Source: Nigrospora sphaerica (lineage: Eukaryota; Ascomycota; Sordariomycetes; Amphisphaeriales; Apiosporaceae). Taken from it: a stretch of DNA of 64,000 nucleotides. The notes under the pieces were generated by a model, which did not search any database, was not told where the DNA came from, and was given only the letters and a program-made list of their open reading frames with translations. Shown here piece by piece: positions 23,874-34,155 of this stretch. A program made the translations under genes and the position numbers. The first letter of the stretch is position 1; each line of letters opens with the position of its first letter. Location of the stretch: NCBI GenBank assembly GCA_018287875.1, contig JAGVVL010000027.1, positions 1,426,001 through 1,490,000 on the forward strand, in the 5' to 3' direction.

Positions 23874-25604
23874 CTAATTACGTTTTCGGAAAGCCAAGTG
23901 CAAGTTTCTCGGGAAAAGCGGGCCGGCCTATTCCTCATGTTAGTTGGGAGAAGTGGATACAAAGCCTCCTGTGTACGCGGCAAGTTTTGGGCACATACTG
24001 GCGTCATCCGGTCGGGCCACGTCGGGTCCAAGCCCCACTGGAACCGCTGCACGAGCACAAATATCGTGGCCTTGAGCTCGAGCAGGGCGAAGCGCTCGCC
24101 CAGACAGGCGCGGTTCCCGCCGTGGAAGGAGAGGAACTCGGCGGCGGCGCGCTTGCGGCGGTACAGGCGCTGGATGGCGTCGGTGGTGGCGCCCCAGCGC
24201 TCGGGACGAAAGGCGGCGGCGTCGGGGCCCCAGACCGCCGCATCCCGGTGTGTAGAGTAGCAGTGGTACCCGACGTACGTGCCGGCGGGGATCCGGAGGC
24301 CATCATTGTCGTCGTCGTCGTCGAGCGCCACGTCGACGGCCGTCTGCCGGTTGATGAGCTGCGACAGCGGCGGCAGTACGCGCAGGCTCTCGTACACAAC
24401 GCTGCTGAGGTACGGCAGCGCCTGCAGGGCCGCCGCCTCAGGGACCCAGGTCACTGAAGATGATGAAGGCGCTGAGGCGGCGGCGGTGGCGGCTGCCTCA
24501 CGGATCTCGACCCACAGCCGTTCCTGTACATCCGGGTGCTTCGCCAGCAGGTAAAGCGTCGAGATCAGCCCGATTTGTGGGTTCTCCTGTCCGGCAACGT
24601 ACAGCACCGTTAGGTTGTCACGGAACTGCGTCTCGGTCCATTGGCCTGAGCGGCGAGCCGTCAGCAGACGGTTGCCCAGATTGCTGCCCATGTCGGTTGA
24701 TGAGGAGGAGCAGAAATTGGGGTCGGCGGCCGCTTTCTCATGTGACCTCTCCAGGCTGGCCACCAGCTCGTCCTTGAACGCAGCGACCAGCCGGCGGGCC
24801 GCGCGACGCCCCGGTAGCTGCAACCGGTCCAAAAACGGAAAGTTCATGAAGATGGGCTTGAATATCTCGAGCTTCAGCGCCTTCTGCTGCATGTGTATGG
24901 GCGCGTCGGCACGTTCGAGGCTCTGCGCCAGGGGATGTTAGCCACCTGCAGGCTCCGGATCATCCCAGCCACGAAGCCTCGCGAAGCAAGATAAGACGTA
25001 CGTGGAATTCTGTCTGCAGGACTTCCTGTCCGATGTTGGCAATAGTGTAGCGCTGTAGGAGGTCCTGGATGGGCATGCCGCCGCTGCCCCTTGCCGCCGC
25101 CGCCGCCGCCTGAGCCTCAATCATGTCGGCGAGCACAGCGGCGTTACGGGCCACGCCGGCGACGGCGAAAGGACGCTGGAGCCCTGGCTGGATAACTGCC
25201 TTATAGGTGCGCCAGATGTCGCCATGGCTCGATATGATGTTGTCACCGAGGAAGGCGGCGAGCAGGCTGTGGGGGATCTTCCGTTGGTTGCCGCTCTTGG
25301 GGAACAGATCTGTCTCGCGGCGGAACAAGGCGGCGACGTAGCGCGGCCGGTGCACGAGTACATTCCAGCGTGCGCCGAAGAAAATCTTGACGGCGCCGTG
25401 TTCCCGCAGCGGGCCCGCCACATGGCGCTCAAACGTCGCCGCCTGGTCCACGTCACGCACAAACGGGATCAGCGTCACCCAGAACGGCACCGCCGGGATC
25501 CCTCGTGGGTGCGTAGGCGGCCGCAAGACGGCAAGGAAGATCCCAAGACCGGCAAGGGCGGCCGCGAGGCCCAGCCAAATGAGGCTCTCGAAGAGTGGAT
25601 TCAT
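23874..25604 (-). CDS. Cytochrome P450 (P450-2), CYP56/DIT2-like
   Basis: Predicted haem monooxygenase of 526 residues. Exons: 25604-25002, 24922-23999, 23927-23874; introns of 79 and 71 bp. N-terminal anchor at about residues 6-26. The I-helix carries VAGQENPQ instead of the usual AGxxTT, K-helix YESLR, haem loop FHGGNRACLGERFALLE. The end reads RMTPAGPLFPRNL. The AGQ/HEN-type I-helix and the MTPAGP...NL ending are what I recall of the CYP56 (Dit2) group, which couples formyl-tyrosine units in yeast spore-wall synthesis. The gene is head to head with the DIT1-type synthase at 27377, as expected for a co-regulated synthase/oxidase pair. Start chosen at MNPLFESL because the upstream frame is Arg-rich and not anchor-like. 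Confidence 0.87.
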
Positions 25605-27376
25605 TTCGTGCTGCTGTCGTCGTAGCTTTCCTTGTCGTCGTCGTCGTCGCCAGCTTGTGCTTTGGAGCTTCGGAGTGCTGGACAAAGGTCTTGCCCACTC
25701 CCCCAACTACAAAGGGCAAGCTGCTCAAAGGCTACTTGCGGCACGACTCGAAAACTACAGTGACTACCTCGCTTCCCGATCCGCAGCACCACGCTCGCCT
25801 TTGCGTCCTAGAAGGGGACTGCGTAAGCTTACGCACCTATCAGTGGGCCATTCCCTTGGTGGACCGGGGTATCCAACAAAAGTCCTTATTTTAAATCTTT
25901 CCTCAAAAGGAGGAATCCAAATAACACCTCGAAAAGAAGACACTTACGTAAAAGTACATAAAGTATCCAGTTTTAACACAATTCTTGATAAAACCAAAAT
26001 GATTTGTGCTTATGTTTGAAGTATTTTCTTAGCGAATTAAGTATATAATACCATCGATGTAGACTAATCCCACGAAGACGGATTCCCTCGCGGTTGGCGT
26101 CAGCCACATCATGGTTGCGCCCGGTGGACCGGTGACTGTGGAGCTGAACCGGGAGCAAAGTCCCTGGCATCGATGGAGGGCAAAGAGCACCTTCGTGCCG
26201 AGGATCTGGCTCGTACCCGATTACTTCCCTCGTACCGGGTACCCTCGGTGCGAAAAAAAAGTCACTTGCTGACGGGATTGTAAACCTGCAACTCTGCCCG
26301 GGCAGGGGTGCCCCTGCGACAAGGACCGGGCTTGGCGGGCCGCGTAGGAGCGGGACCCTGGCCATGTACCCCTTCGCCAAGGATACATAACGCGTGGGGG
26401 GTCCACAGCTCGCAGATGTATCTTGACGTCCTTGGCGCAGGTGCCCTTTCTTTGTACAGCCGCGCCCAGACCTCGGGCCTGTGTACGCCACCCGCCGGAA
26501 TCACGCTACGGCTTCGGGACCCTGTCTACGTTCTAGATCCCGAGGCCATCGGAGCGGCCTACACTTTGGACCAACGCGTTTTCGCTCTCCCACGGCCTCA
26601 TTGGACAGCGGCAGGGCAGCGGCATTTTCCGTCTTGTCGACGACAGGCGTGCGGGGTTCCCCTTCTGACGGCGCCAAGTGTACACCATGGACGAGGCTGT
26701 AATGCGCCGGCAGCCATCGGCGCAGAAGGATTTGTTTGGAAACGTCCTTGCTGTCCATCCAGGGTGAGTGGCAACAGGCCCAGACCTCAGGCTTATGCCA
26801 CGCAAATGCAGACCAAGCGTGATGCAAATCCCGCCACCATGTCGTGCCGTCTCTCGATCTCGATGTATTACCGAGCTTCCTTTTCTCCCAGCCAGCCTTC
26901 GCCGGCTTCCCGGCTGAAGGATCGGGACGGTGACAACCTCAGTCAACCCCGGAAGCACGACAAGAGGCAGGTGGCCTGATATGAGGGGGTTATGCATGAT
27001 CCTAGTTCAACGCAACTGGACAACAGATAGCGACGGACCTCCCGTACCGGACGAGGTAGAGGGCTTACGGAAGACAGCGCTAATCCTGGCGACACCTGAG
27101 TGAATTTCCGGTTGCTGCCCTAGCCTATACGAGTTTATTTCAGGATTGTGGCGCTGTGGTTACTGGCTGCCGTTCCACACTTGGGAACTTTCTCACGCCA
27201 TGGGGTTTCGTAAGGTCTCAAGAATGTATTTCCGTCACTCTTTACGTGGCGCAGGGCAGCCTTCTTAGGATATTTAGAACCGAATGCCTCGTGTTTTTAG
27301 CAAACGGAGTCATAACTTGCTCAAAAGCCCTCATCATCCTTCAAACCTAGCTCCAGGGATCATTCGCACACCAACA
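25605..27376. promoter_or_regulatory. Divergent intergenic region between P450-2 and DIT1-type gene
   Basis: 1.77 kb between two divergent starts, so likely a shared regulatory region. It contains AT-rich tracts (25880-26060). I could not identify a specific binding site, nor a gene; the open frames on both strands at 26300-27000 overlap and have no domain signature. Confidence 0.4.
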
Positions 27377-29330
27377 ATGGCCCAAGCAAGCATCTACCGG
27401 AGGTTTCAGTGTGCCTTTGTGCGAACGCAGGCGGGTGCTTTGATTTCATGCAGCGGCCCCTCTCGTCAGCTTGTTGAGGAACACTGGGACGCCATCAGCC
27501 CCTCCATCTGTGATGGCTTCGAGGTGGCCTCCGGAAGGCCTCCGTCGTCGTCGTCGTCGTCCTACTCTTTCCCATCGCCCCTTGGCCATTGCTTGTCCGC
27601 ATCCTCCCCATCCACAACGGTCCCCTCTTCTCCCATCCCCTTTCGTTCGTCGTCGGCCTCTCTATTGTCGCTATCGGGGGCGTCCTCACCATCGACCCCG
27701 GCCACGTCAGTGTTCACGCCGCCCTCGCTGCGGCCCACGGTCCACAAGTCGACTGTACAGCTCGACCAAGTTTCTCAACAACGTCTGATTGTGTATCAAC
27801 GCCAGGGCGAGGTCAAGTTCGACATGGTGATCGGGCTCCTCCTTGACTCGGCACAGGAGGAAGACATGGTCTTTGAAGAGCTTTTTGTCTCATCGCTCCT
27901 TAAAAGCATCATGCCCTTCACCTCGGTACCCCACCCCACAAGCTGGAGCCCTGCGCGGTCATTAGATGGTATCACAGACGCCATCGTGAGCTTGTTTGAT
28001 GTACGACTGAGGTACAAAACCGATCATGACAAGTGGGAGGCCCAAGGACGAGCGTATTTCCGACGCACAGTCAACGAGTTTGTGCGCCGAAACGAACGCG
28101 TAGAGTTCTGCCTCCCGGCGTTCCCTTGCAAGTCTTCCAACCTGGACAAGGTCGGGGGTACGATGCCGGACCGGGGCGAACAGCTGGCTCTAGAGCATCT
28201 CCACTCTTTTGTTGAGTCCATCGAGAGGATCTACGAGCCGGGAGCCAAGGTGTGGATCATCAGCGACGGCCACGTCTTTAGTGACTGCAGTGAGTGGCGC
28301 CGCCCACCTCCTACGGACCCTTATATGCGAGAGTCACTCTGCTAACAATCAGGCGTCAGTCGGGGTCGACGATGGCACGGTCGACGCTTACAACTCACAG
28401 CTAATAGATATGAATGCGGCCATCGGACGGCAGCGCGGCTCGGCCGACCGGCTGGCCTTCAAGTCGCTGATAGACCTGTTTGACCTGGAGAGTGCTGCAG
28501 GGCCGGAAGCAAAGACGGCGGCGCTGGGGCTCGCTATGTTGCCGTCTCACATCGCGACGGCGCGCACAGCAGCCGCCGAGACGAGCCGGGCGCTGCTGAT
28601 GCGGGGGTGCGCAACCGGGGCGGAGGTGTTGCGGGCGCAGCTGACGGCGACAACGACGCCGGCGCCCCCCATTGTGGCCCTATATCGCGGCTTCTCCCGC
28701 TTCATGCTCGAGGACCTGGCCACTAACCCCTATACGCGCGCGCGCAGCCGCAGCCAGCAGCGCAAGCTCGCCGCGCGCGTCGCTTTCGACATGCTGCTCC
28801 GCAACGAGGCCTACTCCAACCTGGTCGAGCTCGCCTTCCCGCACCACGTACGCCTATCCATTCACGCCCACGACAACTCTGGTCCCAAGTTCGGCATCCG
28901 CCTCTTCGGTCGCGACGTGCGCGCCTGCGACACCTTAACGCCGGCCACGGGAACGGACGCCGACGCCGTCGCAGTCAGCCTGCTGCACGTCCCCACCCCT
29001 TGGCACAACAGCGTCGTCGAGATTGCCGGTCGGCAGACCCTCATCATGACCAAAGCCAAAACAGTACGCGATGCGCTAGCCTCGGGCCGCTTTCGTGGCG
29101 GCTGGGTCGAGGGGGTCCCGGGCGACATCGCCGGCCGATTTTGTCTTACAGTTGTCGAGCCGTCTGAGCCGATACCGGCACGAATAGTGACAACGAGACA
29201 GCTGCCAGAAAGAAAGGCGTATAGACACCTTGACAAGGTGTCGTCGGAGGCACTAGACGGCGCCTACTCTTTGGCGTTAGTATCGGATGCTGATTTGATG
29301 TATCACCGCGAATGTTTGGGTATTTTTTAG
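27377..29330 (+). CDS. dit1: DIT1/PvcA-type isocyanide (or N-formyl-tyrosine) synthase
   Basis: Predicted core enzyme of 627 residues. Exons: 27377-28289 and 28360-29330; one intron of 70 bp, with the acceptor GTCAG at 28355-28359 fixed by frame. Residues about 50-115 are a Ser/Pro-rich low-complexity insert. The DIT1_PvcA domain follows: FCLPAFPCKSSN, a TMPDRGEQLAL helix, then AKVWIISDGHVFSDCIGVDD across the splice site. The C-terminal part has SIHAHDNSGPKFGIRL and HVPTPWHNSVVEI. Bacterial PvcA/IsnA proteins turn an amino acid plus a C1 donor from ribulose-5-phosphate into a vinyl or alkyl isocyanide; yeast Dit1 starts dityrosine synthesis from tyrosine. Which reaction applies here is not visible. 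Probably cytosolic; no signal peptide. Confidence 0.93.
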
Positions 29331-30186
29331 GCGTAGTCGGTTCTTCGCTTGCTGCTTTTCAAGTTGACGAAGATATCACCCGGATTCCTTTTATGAGCGC
29401 GTATATGCCAAAATAAAGTAAGGCTATGGAATAATCAAAGTAGTCCAGCCTACCATGTCTATTCTTTTTCAGCTGTTGTGCCGGTACTTTTGTTTTGATT
29501 CCAATACTTATCCGGCTGGCCAGTCTTTCCCTACCACTGCTAGTGGCCTTGATTACGGCGCTTATTTTTTGAACTTTGCCTCTTGATTGATTTGTACAAA
29601 GATCTCTGCGGCCGGCTGCTTGAATGTTGTCCCAGTTACGGCACGCAACGTCCCTGATGGACCCATGACGGATGACCGCAAATTGCAATCACGCTAATGC
29701 GCGATCAAGATTGTGACCCTGAGGCATTATTGCCTGAGCCGTACTATCTTGGCATGTAGCCCGAGTTCCACGATTTGCATACAGGCTACCGCCCGCCCTA
29801 GAGGAAACTTGGGCGACAATGAAGACGGTGCAGAATAGTTAGAACACTGCCGGCAGGGCGCGCTGCGGGGCAAGAATGCAACGCTGGCGGTGGGGGTGTC
29901 CTCGGACGTGAGTTTTCTTACGGTGAATGACTTTTTCATGGCGGTGCACCCATGGCTGTTGAGCTTACGCGAGGGCATTCTGTCGGACCGTTGGGATCTG
30001 TGGATCGCCAAGCCCTTGTTGGTAGAGACGAAGCTTGTGGTCTGGCTGTTCTTGATTTCGCTATGGGCGATCCTCGAGGAATAATGGATTGTATGAAGGC
30101 GCGAAACATGTTTACCGAAAACGGGGTTGTCAACTGGTCTGTTTGTGTCTGCCTCGATTGATCACATAGCTATTATCAATAGAAAC
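29331..30186. other. 3' flank of the synthase gene with an ORF fragment
   Basis: At 29881-30081 (+) a frame reads NDFFMAVHPWLLSLREGI and ends in TAA. It is protein-like but short and not recognised, and looks like a gene remnant. A minus-strand frame at 29359-29688 has no recognisable domain. Confidence 0.35.
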
Positions 30187-30458
30187 TGTCAGCATACAGG
30201 GTCATCTATGTAGCATCTGTAATTTAGTGCGCAAGGATTGTGCACTGGTTACACAAAACAGGTGGTGACAGCCGCAGGTGTCTCAGATATAGGGTTGAGC
30301 ATGACCTATGGCCTGTGCGGCTGCCGTCTCAAGATCAAAGATGTCCCAGTGAGCGACAACTTGATATTTAAACTTACACTCCTTTCTCAACAGACACGCA
30401 CACTCAATTCTATTCTCATGAAATCTTTACATACCAGTGACAACAGATTCATTCAGAA
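30187..30458 (+). repeat. Dispersed repeat of about 270 bp, copy 2
   Basis: Second copy of the unit at 6204-6475. It contains ATATTTAAAC, a possible TATA-like element if the unit is an old LTR. The two copies bracket the P450-1 to DIT1-type block, which may be chance. Confidence 0.6.
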
Positions 30459-30851
30459 GCGTCCAAAATAAGATATATTCTCTTCAGGCCTTATACATCA
30501 TCGTACGTGGCCGCCTAAGACTTCACGCATAAGATACCCTCAAGTGGAACAAAGGTTTGCCGTCAAGAGGGTTATGAAGTCGGAGCGAATGGAATCACAT
30601 CGTCATGGAAATGGTTGTAGTTCAACAGGAACAGAGATATGAGGGGGCACGACAGAACCGGTCACCATGACCTTGCAGTGAAAAAAGGTGCAAGTATATC
30701 TATCAGCCCCCCTTCACCCTGGTGGTGCACAGCAGACGACATATCGCCTGCCAACGCCTAACCCCTAGAACTCCTGACAGCCTTGCTCCAAAACCAGACT
30801 AACGGGAGACACGCTCCATCACTCCCACGAGCACGCGCCGTCAGTGCTTCT
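30459..30851. other. Intergenic, nothing recognised
   Basis: No coding frame or repeat that I can support. Confidence 0.35.
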
Positions 30852-31358
30852 TTATTTCTTGGCCTGTGCGGCAGGGGTGGCGTCGTCATCGTCGGCATCA
30901 ACCTTTTCGGCGTCACGGGCGAGCTGCTCCTCGAGCTTCTTCATACGCTCCTCGACGCGGGCGCGCTTGGCGCGGTCGGCATCGCGGCGGCGCTCAGCGC
31001 GGCGGTGGGCCAGGACGTGGGGGAGGCCGGTGATGACGGCACCGAGGCCGCGAAGGGCGGCGGCGAGGTGGGAAAGGGCCTCGCGGAAGTGTGTCTTAGT
31101 AGCGGCGTAGCCCGTCGTCGCCGCCGCCGCCTCCTTTTTGGCCCGGTACGCTCGCTCCGCCTTTTGCGCCTGCGCATACTGTTGCGACGCTTGCCGCCGC
31201 GTTTCTATGAGCGCCGTCACCGTCGCCGACTGGTGACGCTTGTGCTTGCTCTTTGTCTTCTTGTCCTCCTTCACCTCGGCGCCGCCCTCGCCCGCTTCCG
31301 CGTCGACCGCTACCTCGTCTGCCGCCGCTTTCTCCTCTTTCTTCGAACCCCAGGCCAT
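30852..31358 (-). CDS. Small charged coiled-coil protein, function unknown
   Basis: A 168-residue frame beginning MAWGSKKEEKAAADE. The ATG at 31358 was chosen over 31487 because the upstream part reads like untranslated leader. Residues 30-45 are Lys-rich (KEDKKTKSKHKRHQS). Residues about 50-165 are Ala/Arg/Glu/Lys-rich with heptad-like spacing (RRQASQQYAQAQKAERAY), ending in an acidic run (DADDDDATPAAQAKK). High GC in third positions supports real coding. No enzymatic motif, no membrane segment. It lies just beyond the synthase gene but nothing links it to that pathway. Uncertain whether expressed. Confidence 0.55.
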   Translation of the reverse strand: MAWGSKKEEKAAADEVAVDAEAGEGGAEVKEDKKTKSKHKRHQSATVTALIETRRQASQQYAQAQKAERAYRAKKEAAAATTGYAATKTHFREALSHLAAALRGLGAVITGLPHVLAHRRAERRRDADRAKRARVEERMKKLEEQLARDAEKVDADDDDATPAAQAKK

Positions 31359-32540
31359 TGCGATGTGCTGTGGCGGTTTGCGGGCGACGAAGTGAATTTG
31401 CGCCGAAATCAGATCGTGATGGTAATATAAATTGCGTGAAACGTGGGTCTCTTGTAGGGATACTCTAATACAAAAGAGCAGTAGCAATGAAGAGCGTGTA
31501 TAGTGAAGGCTAGGTTAAAGAAAGTGGGCGTTGGACGCAGATGTAAGACGAGATGCAGAACTGAAAAGAGTAAAAAAGAGTGACTGTCGACAAATTCAAT
31601 GACTAGCTAGTCGGATGGAGGGGAGACGTCTTCATATAGAATGTCTCATGAGTTGTGGTTTGCTATCAGGTGCCCGCATTAAACGATCACCCTGCAGGCA
31701 TGACTCTGTGTTTCGTTCCATGCGAGCTAGTGTTGAGAAGTGCTAGCGCCGGCGCAAATTGGCCGTGCGTCGATGCTAGTCGGCAGGAAGACCAGACATT
31801 TACATGGTGCTAAGGACTCAAGACGAAACAGCCAGGCTCATAGCCTAGGGGAACTAACAAGCCATGATTTTACTAATCTGTTTAATATACCCGTAAAAGC
31901 ACAAGAAGAGCTACCCACATGTATCATTGCCCACATCCCATGTCATATGTTGACCGCAACTTGGCATGATCCCCAAGTATGCAACACTAGCTCCAGCCTT
32001 CAGGCTTCGAGATAAGCAATTTGTATGTACAGTCACGCAATATGAGGCTGTGCCATCGTGGTGAGTTGTTGACTGGGGTAGTAGCAGAAGAGAGAGATGT
32101 ATTAGTGAGGCCTGCCACGAAGTGGCCGGTGGGGCAGGAATCTACCTATAGTGCGATCCAGGTGGGGTGATAGGACCCCACCAGTCAGGATAACGCACTC
32201 CGGCATCTAGCTACCTACCCTGACCACGCATCAGTGTGTCAGGATGCTCTGATCCTAGCACCTTCTCCCTTAACTCCAGCGTCGCCCGATGCATCTGTTC
32301 TGCCTCGAAGCACTTCCCCTGGCTAGAGAGCACGAAGACCAGGTTATTCATACTGGAGAGTGTGGCCGGGCTCTCACGGCCTAGCACCGTCTCCCTCAGT
32401 GCAACCTTCCTTCCTATTTATTCTTTTCTGGCACCTGCTGTTAGTGCCAGCCCGCTATTTACTGCCAAATCCTTAACAACCGTCCAACGGCGCCTCAACG
32501 CCAACCCAGAGGCCAGATGGACTCTGGGACCATCATCGTG
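31359..32540. other. Intergenic region and 5' end of LINE 1
   Basis: The first part is unremarkable. From about 32200 the sequence probably belongs to the 5' untranslated region of LINE 1, whose first ATG is at 32541. The exact element boundary is not visible. Confidence 0.4.
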
Positions 32541-34155
32541 ATGGCCTCACCTCCTCGTGAGGACACCACCGATGAGGTGATGACGGGAAACAATCCTCTC
32601 GACCACCTCGAAAAAAGCTTCCCCCACTTATACTCACAAGAGGAAGCGAACAAGGCAGAATGAGGCCCCTGCGAACGGTCCACTGCGAAACCGAAGGAAG
32701 GTCGACGACACTCGAGACGCTTCGACGACGGAAGAAGCCGCGCTGCAGACTGCAAAGGAAGGACACCAATTGGCCACGGACGCACTGGCCCCGATCCTGG
32801 GCGATATGGACAAGCGACACAATACCCGACGATCCGTACTCACGAAGATCGCCCGCGCTCTAGACAACATCATCGAAGAATACCGCGACGAAGACAAGGA
32901 AATAGCCGCGGAGATTACGGAAGGCTTCACAGCGTTCCTACAGGCTAAGATCGGGGACGCAACCATCCCCCGCCCGAACGAGCGCCTCCTACCGAAAGGC
33001 GGCCCGACCCGTGTGGAGTCCCTCGGGGCCCACACGCGCACCTGGGCCGACATCGCCGGAGCGGGACAGAAGCCACCGCCTCAAGATGGGGCAAACAAGC
33101 GGACCCAGCAAGCGAGTCAACGAGAGGACCTCCGGGTTCTCGTGAGGATCCCGGAGGAACACCGAAACTGGGCACATGCCCAATACAACTTCGCCCTACG
33201 ACAGGCCGTATGCAAGACCCTCGGCCTATCTCTGGTCGATGTCCCCGATGTCTACCATACAGCTACGGGCGTCGCCGTCCGTCCAAGAAACAAGGAAACG
33301 AAGGAGATACTTCTCCGGAGGAAAGAAGAACTAGCGCGAAGTCTCCGAGCCAACGCAGTCGAGGTCCCGATCACGTGGGTTAACTACGTACTTCCCAGCT
33401 GCCCGACGCACCTCTCGAACGTCTTCGGCGAGACATTCGAGACCACTCCCCTCCTACGAGAGGAGGTCTTTGCGCGAACCGGCATTGAGCCAATTAGCGT
33501 GCGCTGGTCGCGGCATGAACCGGCCCTAGGGACGAATAAGAGATCATGCATCGTCTCGTTCCTTCAGAAAGTTCGCCCGTTTCGACTCTTCGCTGCGAGC
33601 GGGCCCGCCCGGCTGATCGAGAAACGGACGCCACCTAGGCGACACAGCCCGGGCTGCCAAGGATACCACCCCAGCCGAGTCTGCACACGAACCGACAGAT
33701 GCGAGAACTGCAGCGCCCGGCTCCCGGCGGGACATAACCACCCGCAGCCGTGTCACGAACGTCCACGATGCGCGAACTGCTATGGGCCAGCTCCAGCGAA
33801 CCACGAGAACTGCCCGGCGAAGCCAACGGTGAAGAACGGCAAGCTCGTACGCCCTACACGAAACGAGCTTGCTTAGATCCGCCAGACGGGCAGCCTACTT
33901 TACAAGGCAGCCCAACCCCACGGAGTAAGCCAGGGAGGTACCGCTCTAGAGGAAGCCAGCCTAAGACCGGACACGCCTAATACGAACAGGAACGTAGATG
34001 ATGTGGCCATGGAGGACCCGACCCACACGTCCCTAGAAGCCCTAGGAAGACGGCCACAACCCACCCAAAAGACCAAGCCGAAGCGCAGCCGACGGAACGT
34101 CCCACGCGTCAACTACGGCGTGATCGACAGTATCGCCAGCGAGGACGATGAATAG
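32541..34155 (+). pseudogene. LINE 1 ORF1 (gag-like, zinc-knuckle protein)
   Basis: Starts MASPPREDTTDEV at 32541, shifts frame near 32655, and continues to a TAG at about 33875; the same frame then resumes to the natural stop at 34153-34155. The middle part is a nucleic-acid binding protein. Residues encoded at 33640-33840 form CCHC-like knuckles (CQGYHPSRVC, CENCSARLPAGHNHPQPC, CANCYGPAPANHENC). One frameshift and one nonsense codon are the only clear defects. The natural stop overlaps the ORF2 start in ATGAATAG (34148-34155), an arrangement compatible with termination-reinitiation. Confidence 0.8.

Noticed and set aside
26308..26979. Overlapping open frames in the region between P450-2 and the DIT1-type gene
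   Set aside because: Frames are open on both strands, have no domain signature and lie where a shared promoter is expected.
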